Positions 12,867 to 26,915 of a stretch of 64,000 nucleotides of DNA are shown in pieces. Origin of the DNA: Chrysomallon squamiferum (taxonomy: Eukaryota > Mollusca > Gastropoda > Neomphalida > Peltospiridae); assembly GCA_012295275.1 (NCBI GenBank), contig CM022672.1, positions 28,561,972-28,625,971 on the forward strand, read 5' to 3'. Position 1 is the stretch's first letter, and each line of letters starts with the position of its first letter. The position numbers and the translations under genes were made by a program. The notes beneath the pieces were generated by a model. The model made no database searches and was not told the origin of the DNA. It saw only the letters and a program-made list of their open reading frames with translations.

Positions 12867-13274
12867 GAGTATTTATTGTGATGAGGATCTGAAATTGACA
12901 ACTGACCAATTGTTGAATAACAATATTTTTTAATGACGGTCTGTGATGTATTTTTCTTGCTGAAATTTTCTCTTATAATATTTTTAATAATAACATTTGT
13001 TAATAAGATGAGAAAATAATCAACACGATTTTGTTAAGAAAATTGCAGTTTGTAATTCTCTTGCATGTAATAACTTAATGCATTTATGTAAGCATACAGT
13101 AACAGCAGTTGTTTAATATTTTCAGCAGCAGTTTACGAAAACAAAATAATCATGTTTATTATGATTTATAATTACCTGCTTAATCTTTAATGATGTCATG
13201 GGATTTTTGACAGTATGAACAGATAGGCTACATAAATTTTGCACGCTGTCATTTATGTCCAAAACTTTAATAAT

Positions 13275-13280
13275 AATAAA
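13275..13280 (+). terminator. Candidate polyadenylation signal of UBTD
   Basis: AATAAA about 410 bases after the UBTD stop, followed within 40 bases by T- and TG-containing sequence. Other AATAAA hexamers occur later, so use of this one is inferred. Confidence 0.4.
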
Positions 13281-15399
13281 GTATTTCATTTACTACATGT
13301 AACTCTGTATTTGGCCTAATATTTATTATTCAAGTAGAAAAATTTAAATTTATGTTAACAGCTGGTTCATTCTTTTATTTATAGCAAATTTGTTTTAAGA
13401 TTGGTGGTAGATTTCAAAGACTACAGAATTACAATGACCAAATTGAAAATGTTTGCATTTTGATTTTCTTTTTGTATGTAAGAGGGTGTGTACTTTTTGA
13501 ATTAGAATAACAGATGATGGTTTTTATCATTCCAGAAACTCCAGTACACTTGTTTATTGTGAAGTTTATGCTTATAAAAACCATGTAACATTTTTAAAGT
13601 ATTTTTGCAGATGTTATATACGAACATAAATCATTTACTTATCTGTATATCCCTATTAGGTAATTTAAAATAAATATGCAAGACATAAATATACTGAATT
13701 ATGAAATACCTAGATATTGGTCTGGTGGTATACTGACTGTCATTTGTTCCATATTTGTACTGTAATTTGACTAAATTAAACAACTACAGTTCATATCATG
13801 AAGTAGGTAATGTTCTGTAACAGGAGGATTCAGTGGTCTGCTAACAATGTCACTTTGGATTTAATTTGTAACCATTCATTTTGGATATTTTTGTAATAAA
13901 TGGAACATTTATTTCACAGCAGTGACAACCTATTTAGTCTTGTGCAAAATCTAAAATATTGGTAAAATCATCTTATTTCTGATATTCATTAACTAAGATT
14001 ACTGAAAATAATGTGCATTTCATGACAGTGCATATACAATTTAGGTAAGACAGTAACATTTATTATATGATCAATTCTTCATTAATGAACTTATACACAC
14101 ATGAATTCCTGTTTGGGATATGATTTCTATCTGAATGGTGTCAATATATTTTATCTAGAGTTCAATTTTGGAATGTTTAATTAAAAGACAATAAAATTTA
14201 AACTTACCTTTTACATTGATCTTATTAGAAATCATTATTTATTTAGATGCCTCCAAGATTAAAAGCATAAAAAATTAGGTTGCCTTATGGAAATATCAAA
14301 AGTGACACTGTATTGTTATTATTATTTTTAATATATATCTATCTATATATACTTATATATATATATAGATATATACCTAAAGGAAATAATCCTAAATAAG
14401 TACTGTTTAAAACCCCAACTGAAATAGTTTAATTAAATGTATTTTATTTTCATAGATCAAGAAAAACATGACTTGTCACCTTTTTATATATGTGTGTGTG
14501 TGTGTGTATTTTTTCCATACTTCAGTGTTTACCTGTTTATTGTCATCTTATTTGTCACTGTATCATTGTTTTATTTGACAATAATCATTTCAGTCAAAAC
14601 TAATAAACTTATTTTGGTTTTCTTCTTGTATCACAATAAGCTTTACTGAAATCTTTAGATATTAAAAATGTTAGTCTTTAGATTAAATTTAATGCCACCT
14701 TGCTTTGTATCAGAAAGTTTAACATGTAAATGTTAATTATCAACCGGAGATAACACCAAGGACAACAATGCCTACTTTGAAAAGATCTGATAATATCTGA
14801 ACAGTTGAAATCGTTTCATATTTTTGTCATGTTTTCAATATTTACAAAATTTAAATCTTGTGACATGGACAGCAATATATTCATATTTCTATGAGTATAA
14901 AGGTGAAAATATTTCAGCTGTTTTGTTTAAATTAAACTAATATGAACTTACAATAATATGTTGATGTCATGTAAGACTTCTCACACAATGAATTTAAAGC
15001 TATTTTGTTGTCGAACATATCAAAGAGGCAAAAAACAAACTGGTATGTGTCAGGATTTTAATACTGAAAGCATGTTAGTTATTAATTTTAACAGTTACAA
15101 CCATTTCTTATTGGTAACCTTCTTCATATTTGTTTTTCATTTGGGTAGTTTGTGTACTTTGTGATAGCTAAAAATTTGAAAATCATGATACCAAAATTTA
15201 AAAAGTATTTTTCTGTGTTATAAAAGATGTATTACGAAACGTAGATTTTTTTCTTCTAAAATACATTTTGATGTGTTCAAGAATATTTAGTTAAATATTT
15301 AGAATTTTAATGGGTTTTTTTATGGACAGTTATTTAAATATGTTTATGTAAATGGCTGTTTTATGTATTGTGATATAGTTTTATATATTTATGTATGTA

Positions 15400-15404
<5 letters not shown>

Positions 15405-15444
<40 letters not shown>
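15405..15444. repeat. (TA)n array preceded by short GTAT/GT units
   Basis: About 18 uninterrupted TA units, after ATGTATGTATGTGTGTG. Confidence 0.95.
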
Positions 15445-15446
<2 letters not shown>

Positions 15447-15737
15447 ATGTAAATTCTAATAATGTGTACAGGACAGTGTTTTTGTTGGGTTTTTCTTGTA
15501 TAATCATAAACTCTAGAATAATTTGTAAGGGATAATATTTTGTTAAATAACATTTTGATAAAATAGTGAATTAAGAAACCCATTTAATCTGGTGTAGAGA
15601 TAAAAACTGATTTGTGGATGCATTCTTTATGAAAAAAATTAACAACTTGCAGTAGCAGTGTCAAGTAAATGTGCTGCCAAGGACTTGCAAATTGTGGTTA
15701 GTTTATTGTTTTATACATTGAAATGGAAAAGATAGGA

Positions 15738-15757
15738 ACCTGTTGCAGGCAACAGGT
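15738..15757. other. Perfect 9-bp stem hairpin with 2-base loop
   Basis: ACCTGTTGC, AG, then GCAACAGGT. It lies in intergenic DNA with no associated gene signal; it may be a repeat end or chance. Confidence 0.6.
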
Positions 15758-16959
15758 CAATTAACAGGTATTTTTCTGCACCCATTGTGATAATGTTATT
15801 TTTATGCTTTCTTTATATCATTTACAAGTATCTGTATTGGAGACCAACTATAAACTGATTCGGTATAGGCAGAATAATTGTAAAACAAGTGTTGAAAGCA
15901 AGTGGAAATCCATACAAATAATTAAAAGACTGTTTTAGGTGTCAAATGTTTTAAAATTTAAGCAATGGATTATGTTCAAATTCTTTAAAAACTCTTCACA
16001 TGCAAGCTTGTTGAACACCCTGAGAACAGTCACCTGCACATCAATGATTACTATACGACACAAGATTAATGTTCAATATTTTATTGTGTTAATGCATTTG
16101 TTGCAAAACACAATTTCTTTCAATAGAGCAAGCTTTAACTGATTTTCTGAATGACCAAATCTTTGAAGTTCACCTGCATTGGTGCCTGTGGTTTTCTTTT
16201 ATAATATTTAAATGTTTCAGATAGGTGTATTTATGAATTACTCTTCTACAGTATTGGCTGTGAGTCACCTTTTGCCAATAGCAGACTTCAGAATGAAGTT
16301 TCCTTATTTCAGTTTGATATTAGTAAATATTTAAAAGTGTTTTATAATCATGTTTAAGACTTTAAAAAAAATGTTCATCTAAAATATAACAAAGCCAAAA
16401 CAGTTTAATCAGGTGTCATCCACATTTTTTTTATTAATTAGAAACAAACTTTAAAATTTAATATTTTGAATCATTTACATAAATTATATTAGTTACTTAA
16501 ATCAGATGTTTAGAAAATAATCAAACTACTTTTATTTTTACTTTATTACAGAAAATGCATGTGAAATACAAAAGACTGTATATACTTTAATTGGAACATT
16601 TGAATTTAACATGAATGTAATTAATAGTGACAGCACTATATACAGATATACTTATCTATTGGTCTGTTTTGAAACAAATTTTGGATGATTACAAATGTTA
16701 AAAAAGAATTTTAGAGAATTACAAACATTTTACACTGTAATTTGAAACAGTTCTTGTATCTTTCTTCTTTTTTTTATCCTCTTGTGTTCAGTGTAAATAG
16801 TGATATTATACAGATATGATTGTTATGACTGTTATACAACAGAAAACATAAAATAATTCTTCATTTTGTATTTATACGTGTGTTGTTTGTTCTGATTGAT
16901 AACATAAATATATTTTACACACTCTTGACACCCCAGAGAAAAATAATAATATTTTTCAC

Positions 16960-19900
16960 TTATTGTGACAACAGTGTGGATACTTTTATTTTTCCATCCA
17001 TGGCACCCATGAGACATACTCTAGTGTCCAGTGTTGGTGACCAGTCTACTGTTGTAATGTAACTTTTGGATCCTTTCACTTCCATAGTTTTTGCAATACC
17101 TGGATCTGATTCTTTTAACTATAAAATAACAAAAAGTTTTAAATAAATGAACATGCAATAATTTATTATCATAAATATTCAAAATAATAATAAAATGGCT
17201 TTTATTTTAGACAAGGAATGTTTGGATAAAGCTCAACAGTTGTGTAGAAAAGTGTTGAAAAATAAAAAATACAAAGCAGTCTTTATGCCCTGAGTGTTGG
17301 AATGGAAAATACAAAAACAAAATGCAGTATTCTCTAAAAGTAATGAAACTGAAATTCCCACCATTTCGTCTTCATTATGAAGTTATTTGATTTTCTTCAG
17401 TAAAGAAAATTTGATAAATATTTTTTAAATAAATAAAAAATACCTGATAAATAATGCCAGAGTTTTTATCGCAGGTCAAAACATACTGCCCCTCTGAGTC
17501 GAAAGCAAACAGTTTTCCTCGTGGAATTTCCTTGTTGCCTGTCGGACTTGTGGCCAGGAATGGTAATACTGCTCCATGGTGCATCAGTAAATCTCGAATT
17601 CTGACACCAGTGTTGTTCATGTTCCACTGTACAAACTGAACAACAACATCTTGTTCTATTTTCATTTACATAACATCTAAGCTATCTTTGTGAATTTAAT
17701 TCCTGACTTAAAATAACAGATATGCTGTTCATTATTAGTGTTGTTTCAAAATCATTTACTTTGTTTATACTCTCTCAGGCTTTTTTTTTTTTTTTATCTT
17801 TCACACACTCAAACAGTCAAACACTATATTTGACATATTTTGCAACTTACTTTTCCATCACTTCCCATGCTGTAACATGTGGTTTCATCTGAACTGAATT
17901 GTACAGAATGCACTTCACCATCATGGGCTTGCCATTCATTGATACATTTATGTTGTTGTATATCTAAGAAGAAAAAAAATTGGTTACCGCGTATGTAATT
18001 TCTCGTAAAAGTTTAGCACTTTTTATATATTTAAAACTCTCTCCATTATCAATTTCACTAGAACAAATACAGTGATTTCAGTTTTCAAAAAATTGCTTAT
18101 TAATATAATCACATTCACACACAATGTAAATAAATTATTAAGAAAAACTGTCTGTTTTATATTCATACCAAACAGTCTAATTTTTCCATCTGCAGCACCA
18201 GTAATCAGCAGCTGACCATTGTGGTTGTACACACAGCAGTTCACAGCAACAGGACCAGGGTCCAATGGTAAAATTTTCTACAATCCAAAATCAGTTTACT
18301 GCACAAACATTAATTAATTTTAGAATATTATGACATTTTGGTAAAAAGCAATAATTATGTCAGTCTTAAACATAGATGCAAACTGGTGGAAAAAGTCAGT
18401 GAAGACTAGTACAGGTACTGAACCATGTAACTGGCAAACTTGGTACTGGAGATACTCCAGATTTCTGGATATAGGCTAAATCTTTATTTAAAAAAAAAGA
18501 AAAAAAGTATTTAATAGATACTCTTAAAGCAGGGTCTGTTTGATCTTCATTAATCCATCAAAATTCTTAAAATACCTTTACAGAATATCATCTATTATAA
18601 ATCAGATGAAAATTAAATGAAGAAAAGAAAGAACACAATTTTATTTAACAAATTTAGTCAGTTAAATAAAAGTTATTTTTTTATATACTGGATTTCTGAA
18701 CTTATAGCAAAACAGATTCCAGCATTCTCTTCGTAAAAATTAACAGGAACACTGATTTAAAAAATTTCATCATTATAAATATTTCATTTTATATGTTATT
18801 TTTTTACAAAATGTCTCTACATGGAAAACCTACATCAAGTTTCATACTGCGCAGGTCCCATAACATGAGTTTGCCTGGTTTTGCTAGAGATGACTGTTCA
18901 GAACTTCCAGATGAAGTGTGAATTCGCTGAACTGTCGCTGAACAGACAAAACTCATTCCAACAGGATTTGCTGTTATATTGATAATTCTGTAACAAGTGA
19001 ACAAAAATATAATAATAATTACAAAATAAAGTTTATTAAGAGATAACAAACCTCTTGTATCCCGTAATTCAAGGTATAAACCTGATTCGGAAAAATAACA
19101 AGTAACATTTTGATGATGCTAGTTATTCATATTTCAACAACTACAAATATAATTTGTTGCAAATCAGATTATGTTAACAACAAAAGTGTAATAGAATTTG
19201 CCTTAAAAATGGGAAAATGAATGAGCTATTTTATACTTTGTCAAATTTAATTTAATGGTATTTGTTAGTGGCAATACAGTTCACTAAATAAACCTTGGAT
19301 AACTCTGATCAGCTACAACTTCTCGAAATGTCTTGATTTCCTTCACATCAAACAATCTGATGTTTCCAGTTCTGTTACCCAAAAGTAACTGCAAACAAAA
19401 ATTATATACAATTATGTTATTTTCCTCTGTATAATATATTATGTTACATAATTCTACTGAAATTATATCTTTTATGGCTGCTATTTAGTCTTTTTCTTTT
19501 TATAACAAAATGTAATAATTTTTGTTTAATTTGTATCTCTCAGGTGATATCAGTATTAAATAAATTTGCTTCCTTGTTCCAGCAATACTAACAAAGGTAG
19601 CTGGCTTTCTATTCATAGTTCTGTTTTCAGAAATTGTGAAACAAAGACCTGCAATCCACACTATTAAAGCTGTTATTTCATCCCATTTTTTTTTTGCATA
19701 GATTATAATATTCTGCTACTATAATATTTCCAAAGATATCTTGGCAAAGATGTTGTTTATACAACAAATCAGTAACATTCTAATATAGCTGTTCAGTCTG
19801 TCCTGAAGAAAAGTAAAGAAATTATTTGGTTATATTTTATATAGGATTCTAAACAATACCCATCTATCTGATTTGCTGGCCCAATCCAGAGAGAGAAAAG

Positions 19901-22900
19901 CAGATTTAGACATCACAGTTGCTATGGTAGCAGGCTGAGGACTCCATGACCAAACCCTGAAAACAAAAGATTTCATGGTAACTTCTGAATTTTCATTTTT
20001 ATGTGTATGCAAACATCTAACAGAAATAATATTTATGATTGTTTTATACACTGATTAGAAGGCTGTTACTAAGATACAGTAAAAAAAAATTCAGTATACA
20101 AGAGATGCACTTTATGATAATTAATGTTTAGTACTCACTTAACAATACCGTCAACATCCAGACTAGAAATATACTGGCCTGACATACTGAATTTACAATA
20201 AGATATGGCAGAATGATGTTCTCCATATTCTTCCTGTTAACCAAAAAAAATATATAATAAAATTAAAAATTAAAAAATTAAAAATAATAATAAATGCTAA
20301 TAAAGTGAAAGATATGTAAAATATATACAACAGTGTATTATAATAATTCACTCAACTCTGACACTAGTTCATTGTAGATTCTAATTAAAAACATTTCTGA
20401 TAGATCATGCTAATTTGCACTAACATCTGAAGCAGAATAAAAATGACCATTATTACAAACTAGAAAAATGGCTACCCAAGTTAATCATTTTCAATTTGTT
20501 TACAGATAACATCACTAATGTTGTTCCTGGGAGATCTGTGAACAAAAAAGATATCAATCATGGAAAAAACTGATTATTCATTATCTCTTGCTCCACTGAT
20601 CAATAACTGCTATGTGTGTAATTGTAAAATATATGTTTCTGTACCCCCTACTTGAAACCACTCTAGCAAATTGGTGAAACCACAATTTGAGAGTACTACC
20701 ATCTGAATATTCTTGGCTTCTTTTGATAATCAGCTCCATACATTTTCATATTTATCTGATCAGTGATTATTCCTTGGCTACTAGTAATTCATACTTTGGA
20801 ATTTAAAAACTAATAAATGCATGGATTTAGACATCGTAAATTTGTCTTTATTTAAACATTTTAAAATAAGAAGGCAAAATTAAATCTGTTTCATCTTTGT
20901 ATCAATTATTATTTTTATTTTTTAATTAAACTCACTTGACTAAGAAGCAGAAATGGACAGTTTCCATCTGTAAAAAAAAGAAAAGAAAAGAAAAAAATGT
21001 AATGTTTTGACTGAGTAATCCATAGATATTTACCAACTTTGTAAACAACACTCACAATTTCCTGCAAGAAAATTGCTGTTTGTATATAGGAGTAAATGCA
21101 TGTATTTGATGTGAGAATTTCCTCAATATTATTTCTAACCAGAATACAGGTTACTCTCAAGTCAAAGGCATTGATTTTATGTTTTACTAACCTGGAATAT
21201 TGTTCACCCTTGCAACAAATGGTGTTGATGATAATTCTGCAGCTTCTGTTTTTACTTTGTGAGATTCAAACATGGTCATCTTTGTAGGACTAGAGTTATC
21301 AAATTTTTGTTTATCAGATGTTGTTGTTGAGGTAACGGAATGAACAACAGGTGTTGGTTTCAACAGTAGTTGACAATTTATAGATGTATCTTTCACTGAA
21401 AGTTCACATTCCTGGCGACCAGTCTAAATGAAAATAATCACAAAACGTGTAATTTCTTCAAAATGCTCAGATATTTTCAGTTCTATTTTTCAATTTAATA
21501 ATCACAAATAAAGAAAGATCAATTTTCATTACTACTGAAATTTAATCAGGTTAAAATTAACAAAACAGAAACCTTACTTTATCTGAAAAACGTTTTGCAT
21601 CACCAAGCAACTCTCTCCTTTGTTTTTCAATCTCCACTGCAGTCAGCCGCTGTTTCTGACCAGACTTTGTGTCCTCACTTGACACAGGGATGGATGATGC
21701 AGATTTTGAAGCTGGTACTGGCCCTTGTTTAGTTTTTTGAGTCTGAGACTTAGAAATTGCTGGTGCTTGATAAACTGTCTGTGCTACCTTATGTTTAGTA
21801 ATTTTCTGTTCTGGTTTGTTGGGTTTCTTCTTGCTGGTTAGTGGGGATGATAAACTGAGAGGAAATCTTCTCGACTTTGGCTGTTTGTCCAACACAGTGT
21901 TTTCTCTACAGCAGCATGATTATACAGAGTAAAAAAAAAAGGGTCTATTTAATAAAACTGACACATTCAATTCATTCATAAAAATAATTAATTTAATGTG
22001 TTTAACTGAAACCAAAAAATGTTGAGTTTCATATAAAGAAAGTTTGATTATAAAACTGTGTCAAAATACTATTATAATCAGTGGACTATGGTACAAAATT
22101 AAACTATAAATCCTAATAATAAAATCAAAATCAAAACAGTTGCAATTATCAACAATGGTAATGATAAATTAGACCTACTCTGACAATCCAGAGAAGTCAT
22201 AGACCAGTTCTGATGGCTGGTTGTGAGCAATTTCACGGTCTTTTGCTTCTTTCTGGATAATCTGATCCACATTTTGCTGTTGTGTAATTACCATAATCTA
22301 AAAAAACATAAATTTATTACGAAGAAAGCATTACAACTGCCTATTAAACATCTGTTGCAGTACATGAGTAAAAAAAATACAGTATCAATGGTTATGAACA
22401 GATCTGTATAGTGGTGTACTTTTTTCAACTTGCTGATTTAACACTGGAATTATAAATAACAAATTTCAAAACACTTCTAATTAGATTTACAGGAAAATTT
22501 CTTCACTGCATTAGGAACCTTTCACATATATATTAAAAAAAAGCTAGAAATACAATTATGGTTTTATATATATCCTAAACGCCTTTTAGGTTTCTAGAAA
22601 TAAAATTACACCAACTGTTCCAATTTAATTTTATCTGTACCTGTTTCTTTAAAGATTCATTTTCTTCCTGTAAAAGTTTCATTCTTCTATAATCATGTTC
22701 AAAGTTAAGTAGTGTTGGCACTGGTGAAATGTGTTAAGAAATATATCAAGACATCACATGGCAAAATAATAAGTTATTTGTTATAACATCAACCTCAGGT
22801 TATGTTTAATTGTTATAAAAATTTAACCTTTACTACAACTGTCATACAAAAGTACAAATACTTTTGATTGAAGTAACATTTTGTAACAGGATTTACATGT

Positions 22901-25900
22901 TAGTAAATAATTTTTTAATAACATCAGTGTTCTGTTTTAATGTTAAACCAATATGATTTTTCAGTGACATTCTGCATTAAACCTCTGGAAACACTGACTT
23001 TAACATTATGTAAGATATTTTGTTTTATCAAAAGATATTTTTTAAATGGCATGTTTAAGTTTAACTCTATTTTTAATTTCATAAAGGCTGCTGACCATTA
23101 TAAACAGGCAACTGTTTGACCAATTTTGATTTGTGGGTGTTGTTAAGAATGAACATAATTATAATACCACACTGTAAAACTCTCTAAAACTTAAAAATAA
23201 AAAGCATTATTCTGGCATATAGTGTTAATGGAATTTTACTATGACTTCTCTAATTCTGAAATGTTAAAATTTGTATTTTTATAAACTGAAAACTTTTAAA
23301 ATAAAAATTTAAAAAATGAACTGAATTCTAAATGAAGTGAACTATGAAGAAAATACTACATCACTTTGTAATGAGAAAGTGATAGGTTGAAACTTTTTAT
23401 CAGATATTTCAGAAAGGAAATATTTCTGCTCCTACTCTGTGTTATTTTAAAAATTCTGTAACCTTACAAATGTTAAAGCTAATGTGTTTCAGCCACAGTG
23501 TTATAATTGCCTACAAATACATGAATATGTGTGTGTGTGTGTGTGTTTGATGTCTGTATTGAGCATAATATTTGACTAATTTGCTGTACTAAATATTGCA
23601 GATTTTTTACTGAGTTTTAACCAAGGATATGCATTGCTTGCAGGATGACACTAAGGAAATTGTGAAGAGAAAGAACCAGAGTGTCCTGCCACTGTTTGCT
23701 GAAGTACATTGCAAAAATGCTGTTCTCCTGTGGGTTTGCAATGAATGGAAAAGCTAAGAGTAAAAAAAAGTGTATCTGTTACAAAATTAAAAATAAGAAT
23801 TATCAAAGAAAATAATTGTGATACATCTATTATTTTTGTTTTTCACTGTCCAAAAATGAAATCATTTTAATAACTATCATTAATTGAAGAATTAAAAAAG
23901 AAGAACAAATTTAAATCCCTAATGAACAATAAAAATCTGTCCACAAACACACACAGACACAGTCATTCCTTACTGAAAGACCTACCTATGTAACTTTCAC
24001 TTAAAACCAGCTCTCTGATCATTATACACGAATTATGTTCATGGAAACAGCATCCAACCTCTCATTTCATATTATCTATTCTCAGACTCATTCCCTACAC
24101 TCATTTACTACACTAGCACTTGCAATCTTCAACACTACATTTAATGTATATATTTGCACTTTATTGTTCATCCTATAGGACAAGATGTTATAATTTGCTC
24201 ATTGTATTTTTATGTTCTATAATAATTAATATGTAAGAAACAAAGTTATCAAGTTGGATTTCCATTAGACCTTTCATTGATCAGAATAAATAAAAACAAT
24301 TACCTGTATTAGCAGTAATCAAATTTAAATTATTTATATTAGAGCTGATCACCTCTATTCATTTATTACAGTATACTATAAACTGCTCTATAAACATTTA
24401 AAAATATTACCAAAATGTTATAAATGATGCCAAGGTGACATTTAAACAATATTTAATGATAGATGAGACAAACCCAATACCACTGTGATTGATATATCAG
24501 TAAGGCTTCCCACTTATCAACGAATTTGCTTTGCAACCTATTTGCTAGAACAGAATTCAGAATTCAATGCCTGTAAACACCCATCAATCAAACTGAAAAT
24601 GTAATTAAATTTTATCTTACTAAACCATTCTCTAAATTCTGGTTGGTTGTAAAGCTCTGGTGTCATCTTCTCAAAGAACTCCATGACTTTGTCAGGATGA
24701 TTTGTATGCTGAGCGTTAACAACAAACATCTTCAGCAGACTGACCTCCAGTTTTCTCACACTCACCATACATCGCTGCTCAAGTCGTGAAAACAATCGAT
24801 GGTTCAGATACATCCAATATTCCCGAAGATTTGACAAGTCATAATTTGTCACATAACTAATCAGCTGTTCAACAATTTTGTCAACCTGAATTGTAATGGA
24901 AACGAAATATTTAGACATTGAATAATCACAATCTATTTATTAATTTTTACCACAGTTTTCAGCATCTTACTTTTAAATATGTTTTTCATCTTCAAGCTAT
25001 AATCAGTTACTGAACATCTGAAGGTAGAATTAGCATCAATAATTGTAAAATTATCATGACAGCAGGAAAAAATATGTATCAGAAAACAGAAGAAGAAAAA
25101 ATAATAAATGACAGAAAAAGTGTTTGAAAAACATTTGGATATTTTATTTTCAAAATTATGAATTTTGTTGATGCTTAAGCCCCTTAGCCAAAAATACTCT
25201 TTCTTGTTCAGTGTTGGCAATGGGTTTCAAGAATGTGCTAAGATATTTGTTAAATGAATATTAATTTGCATTATAATTAAATTTAATTATGTCAAAGCTC
25301 TTCACCAATTTATGAACATATATTTGACATGTATACAGGCAATGTTTAGAATGTAAATAATTAAGTAAAATAAAATTAGTGGTTGACTGTGACACAGGTT
25401 AACTTCCAAGAGGCTCTTCCGGTATTTGCCCACAGGACAGTTGCTAACCAGACATTTCCCCACTGTGTTCAGTTTGCTTTTGTTAAATGTGTAAATAAAA
25501 TGTATTATTTGATATAATTTCCTTTTATCTTATTTGACTTTAAGCCACTTTTCATAATATTTCAAAGAATAGCCTGAAAGAAATAATAAAAAAAAAATAA
25601 TAATATTAATATCATTTGCAATGGGTAAGTTTGTGACAAAAGTCATTTCTGTGACATATTTGCTTTCCTTGAAGGGAGATCCCTCATACATAATTTAAAA
25701 AACAACAAATATCATGATGTTAGAATAAACAAAATCAGCTTCAACTTCATATTTGTTTTTTGACATGTGATCTTTGATAAACAACAGAGAATCAACAAAA
25801 AAGTTTATCATTTCAAAATGATCACCATGTGTCTAAGCTAATTTATTTGGGACTTTAAATGATACACAAGTTATAAATTATGCATTTCTCATATATTCTG

Positions 25901-26915
25901 CCAAATTTCATATAAATATTTGGGCGAGCAGGTACTTAATATCTGAAATCAAAATGTTGGGTGCTCTCAGCAAATAGGGATTGCTATTGCTACTGCTACC
26001 TATGTATGCAAAGTTTGATTTTTATTTTGCTTGCTTTAGTAATTTAGTTGTATACTATTCCAGTTTTAGATAATATTTTCTTTCTGATAATGATTTGATT
26101 ATGAAGACAGTTTTTAGCAAGTTAGATTTTTATGAATTAAGACTAACACATTTCATTAATTAACTGATGAAAAAAAAAAATTAATGTTGCAAAATGCTTG
26201 AAAAAGCAAAGGCCTCTACAATTCACCAATCCTTAAAAATGATCTTTTTGTATTCTGGTTCAATTTGTTTGGAGTTTTTTTTTTGTACATCAATATGTTA
26301 TGTTTGAGCTAATTAGTGAAATTAATTAATTAATTAAAATTAATGAATGATAGCAATATCCTTATAAATACTGTAATGCTCTAGAACATATCTAAAGCTT
26401 CATTATCATACCGGTATACTGGGTTGAATCTCTGTGAGATATTCAGTGTTATGTTGCCAAATGATGGAAATGGATCGCCGTTTCTCCACAGAGTCTGAAT
26501 GAAAATTACCAGCAAATTTTATTCAGATAAAAATATGTAACTTCTTTCATATAAATGCTAGCAAGGATATCTTCGTGTCATTATAATTTGGGATTTAAAA
26601 AAAAAAAATAATAATAATATGATGATATATGTTATATTTTTGAAAATTTTGTTACATTCCTACAGTGGGCAATTGTCTATTTGTTTTATTGTTGTCGTTT
26701 TGGGGTGAGCAAATGTCTTGTCACTGTTAAAGCTGCCTGCACTTAATTATATTACTATTACAGTATTAGTAAACAAAAACATTAAGTCTTACCCGTAAAC
26801 CTTTCTCTTTATCGTTTTTAAGCTCAGTTTCAAATGTTCTTAGACTATTTGTTAATCCTCGGAATAAAAGATAATCTTTTACTAGTTCATCTACTCTCCC
26901 CGTCGCACTTGCCAT
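16960..26915 (-). CDS. WDR91: WDR91, WD-repeat endosomal Rab7/PI3-kinase regulator, 774 aa
   Basis: WDR91 partners WDR81 to limit endosomal PI3-kinase activity and drive early-to-late endosome conversion. Sixteen coding exons: 26915-26793, 24885-24621, 23753-23622, 22720-22641, 22297-22179, 21905-21578, 21423-21192, 20967-20936, 20233-20139, 19956-19860, 19388-19294, 18987-18834, 18277-18169, 17963-17851, 17635-17444, 17118-16960. The lengths sum to 775 codons including stop, with every phase matching; human is about 747 aa. The N terminus has a LisH-like start ([14 protein letters not shown]) and helical region ([15 protein letters not shown]), then a short coiled coil ([11 protein letters not shown]). 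A Ser/Lys-rich linker (exons 5-7) follows, then seven-bladed WD40 repeats from [10 protein letters not shown] to the end. WD signatures include [32 protein letters not shown] and [15 protein letters not shown]. The start codon is set by similarity of [12 protein letters not shown]. No TATA box seen upstream. Confidence 0.97.
24886..26792 (-). other. WDR91 intron 1
   Basis: A 1.9 kb phase-0 intron, the longest in the gene. It contains an in-frame 75-base exon-like segment on the minus strand (26494-26420) with no counterpart in the remembered human protein. The rest is AT-rich without recognisable features. Confidence 0.7.

Larger units (their letters stand above)
12867..16959. other. Intergenic gap between convergent genes UBTD and WDR91
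   Basis: Both flanking genes end here, so part of this is 3' UTR. I find no supported coding exon. It holds a TA-rich region near 14330-14376, a short GT run near 14490, the TA array 15405-15444 and a 9-bp hairpin at 15738-15757. Confidence 0.7.

Noticed and set aside
15389-15583. 64-residue minus-strand frame
   Set aside because: Largely translation of the TA array (Tyr-Ile repeats).
23622-23753. Direct splice of WDR91 exon 2 to exon 4 (making EWF-M-PTLLNF) as the main form
   Set aside because: The skipped 132-base exon carries conserved family sequence (LSLHNFLSV), so it must be in the main transcript; skipping is kept only as a possible isoform.
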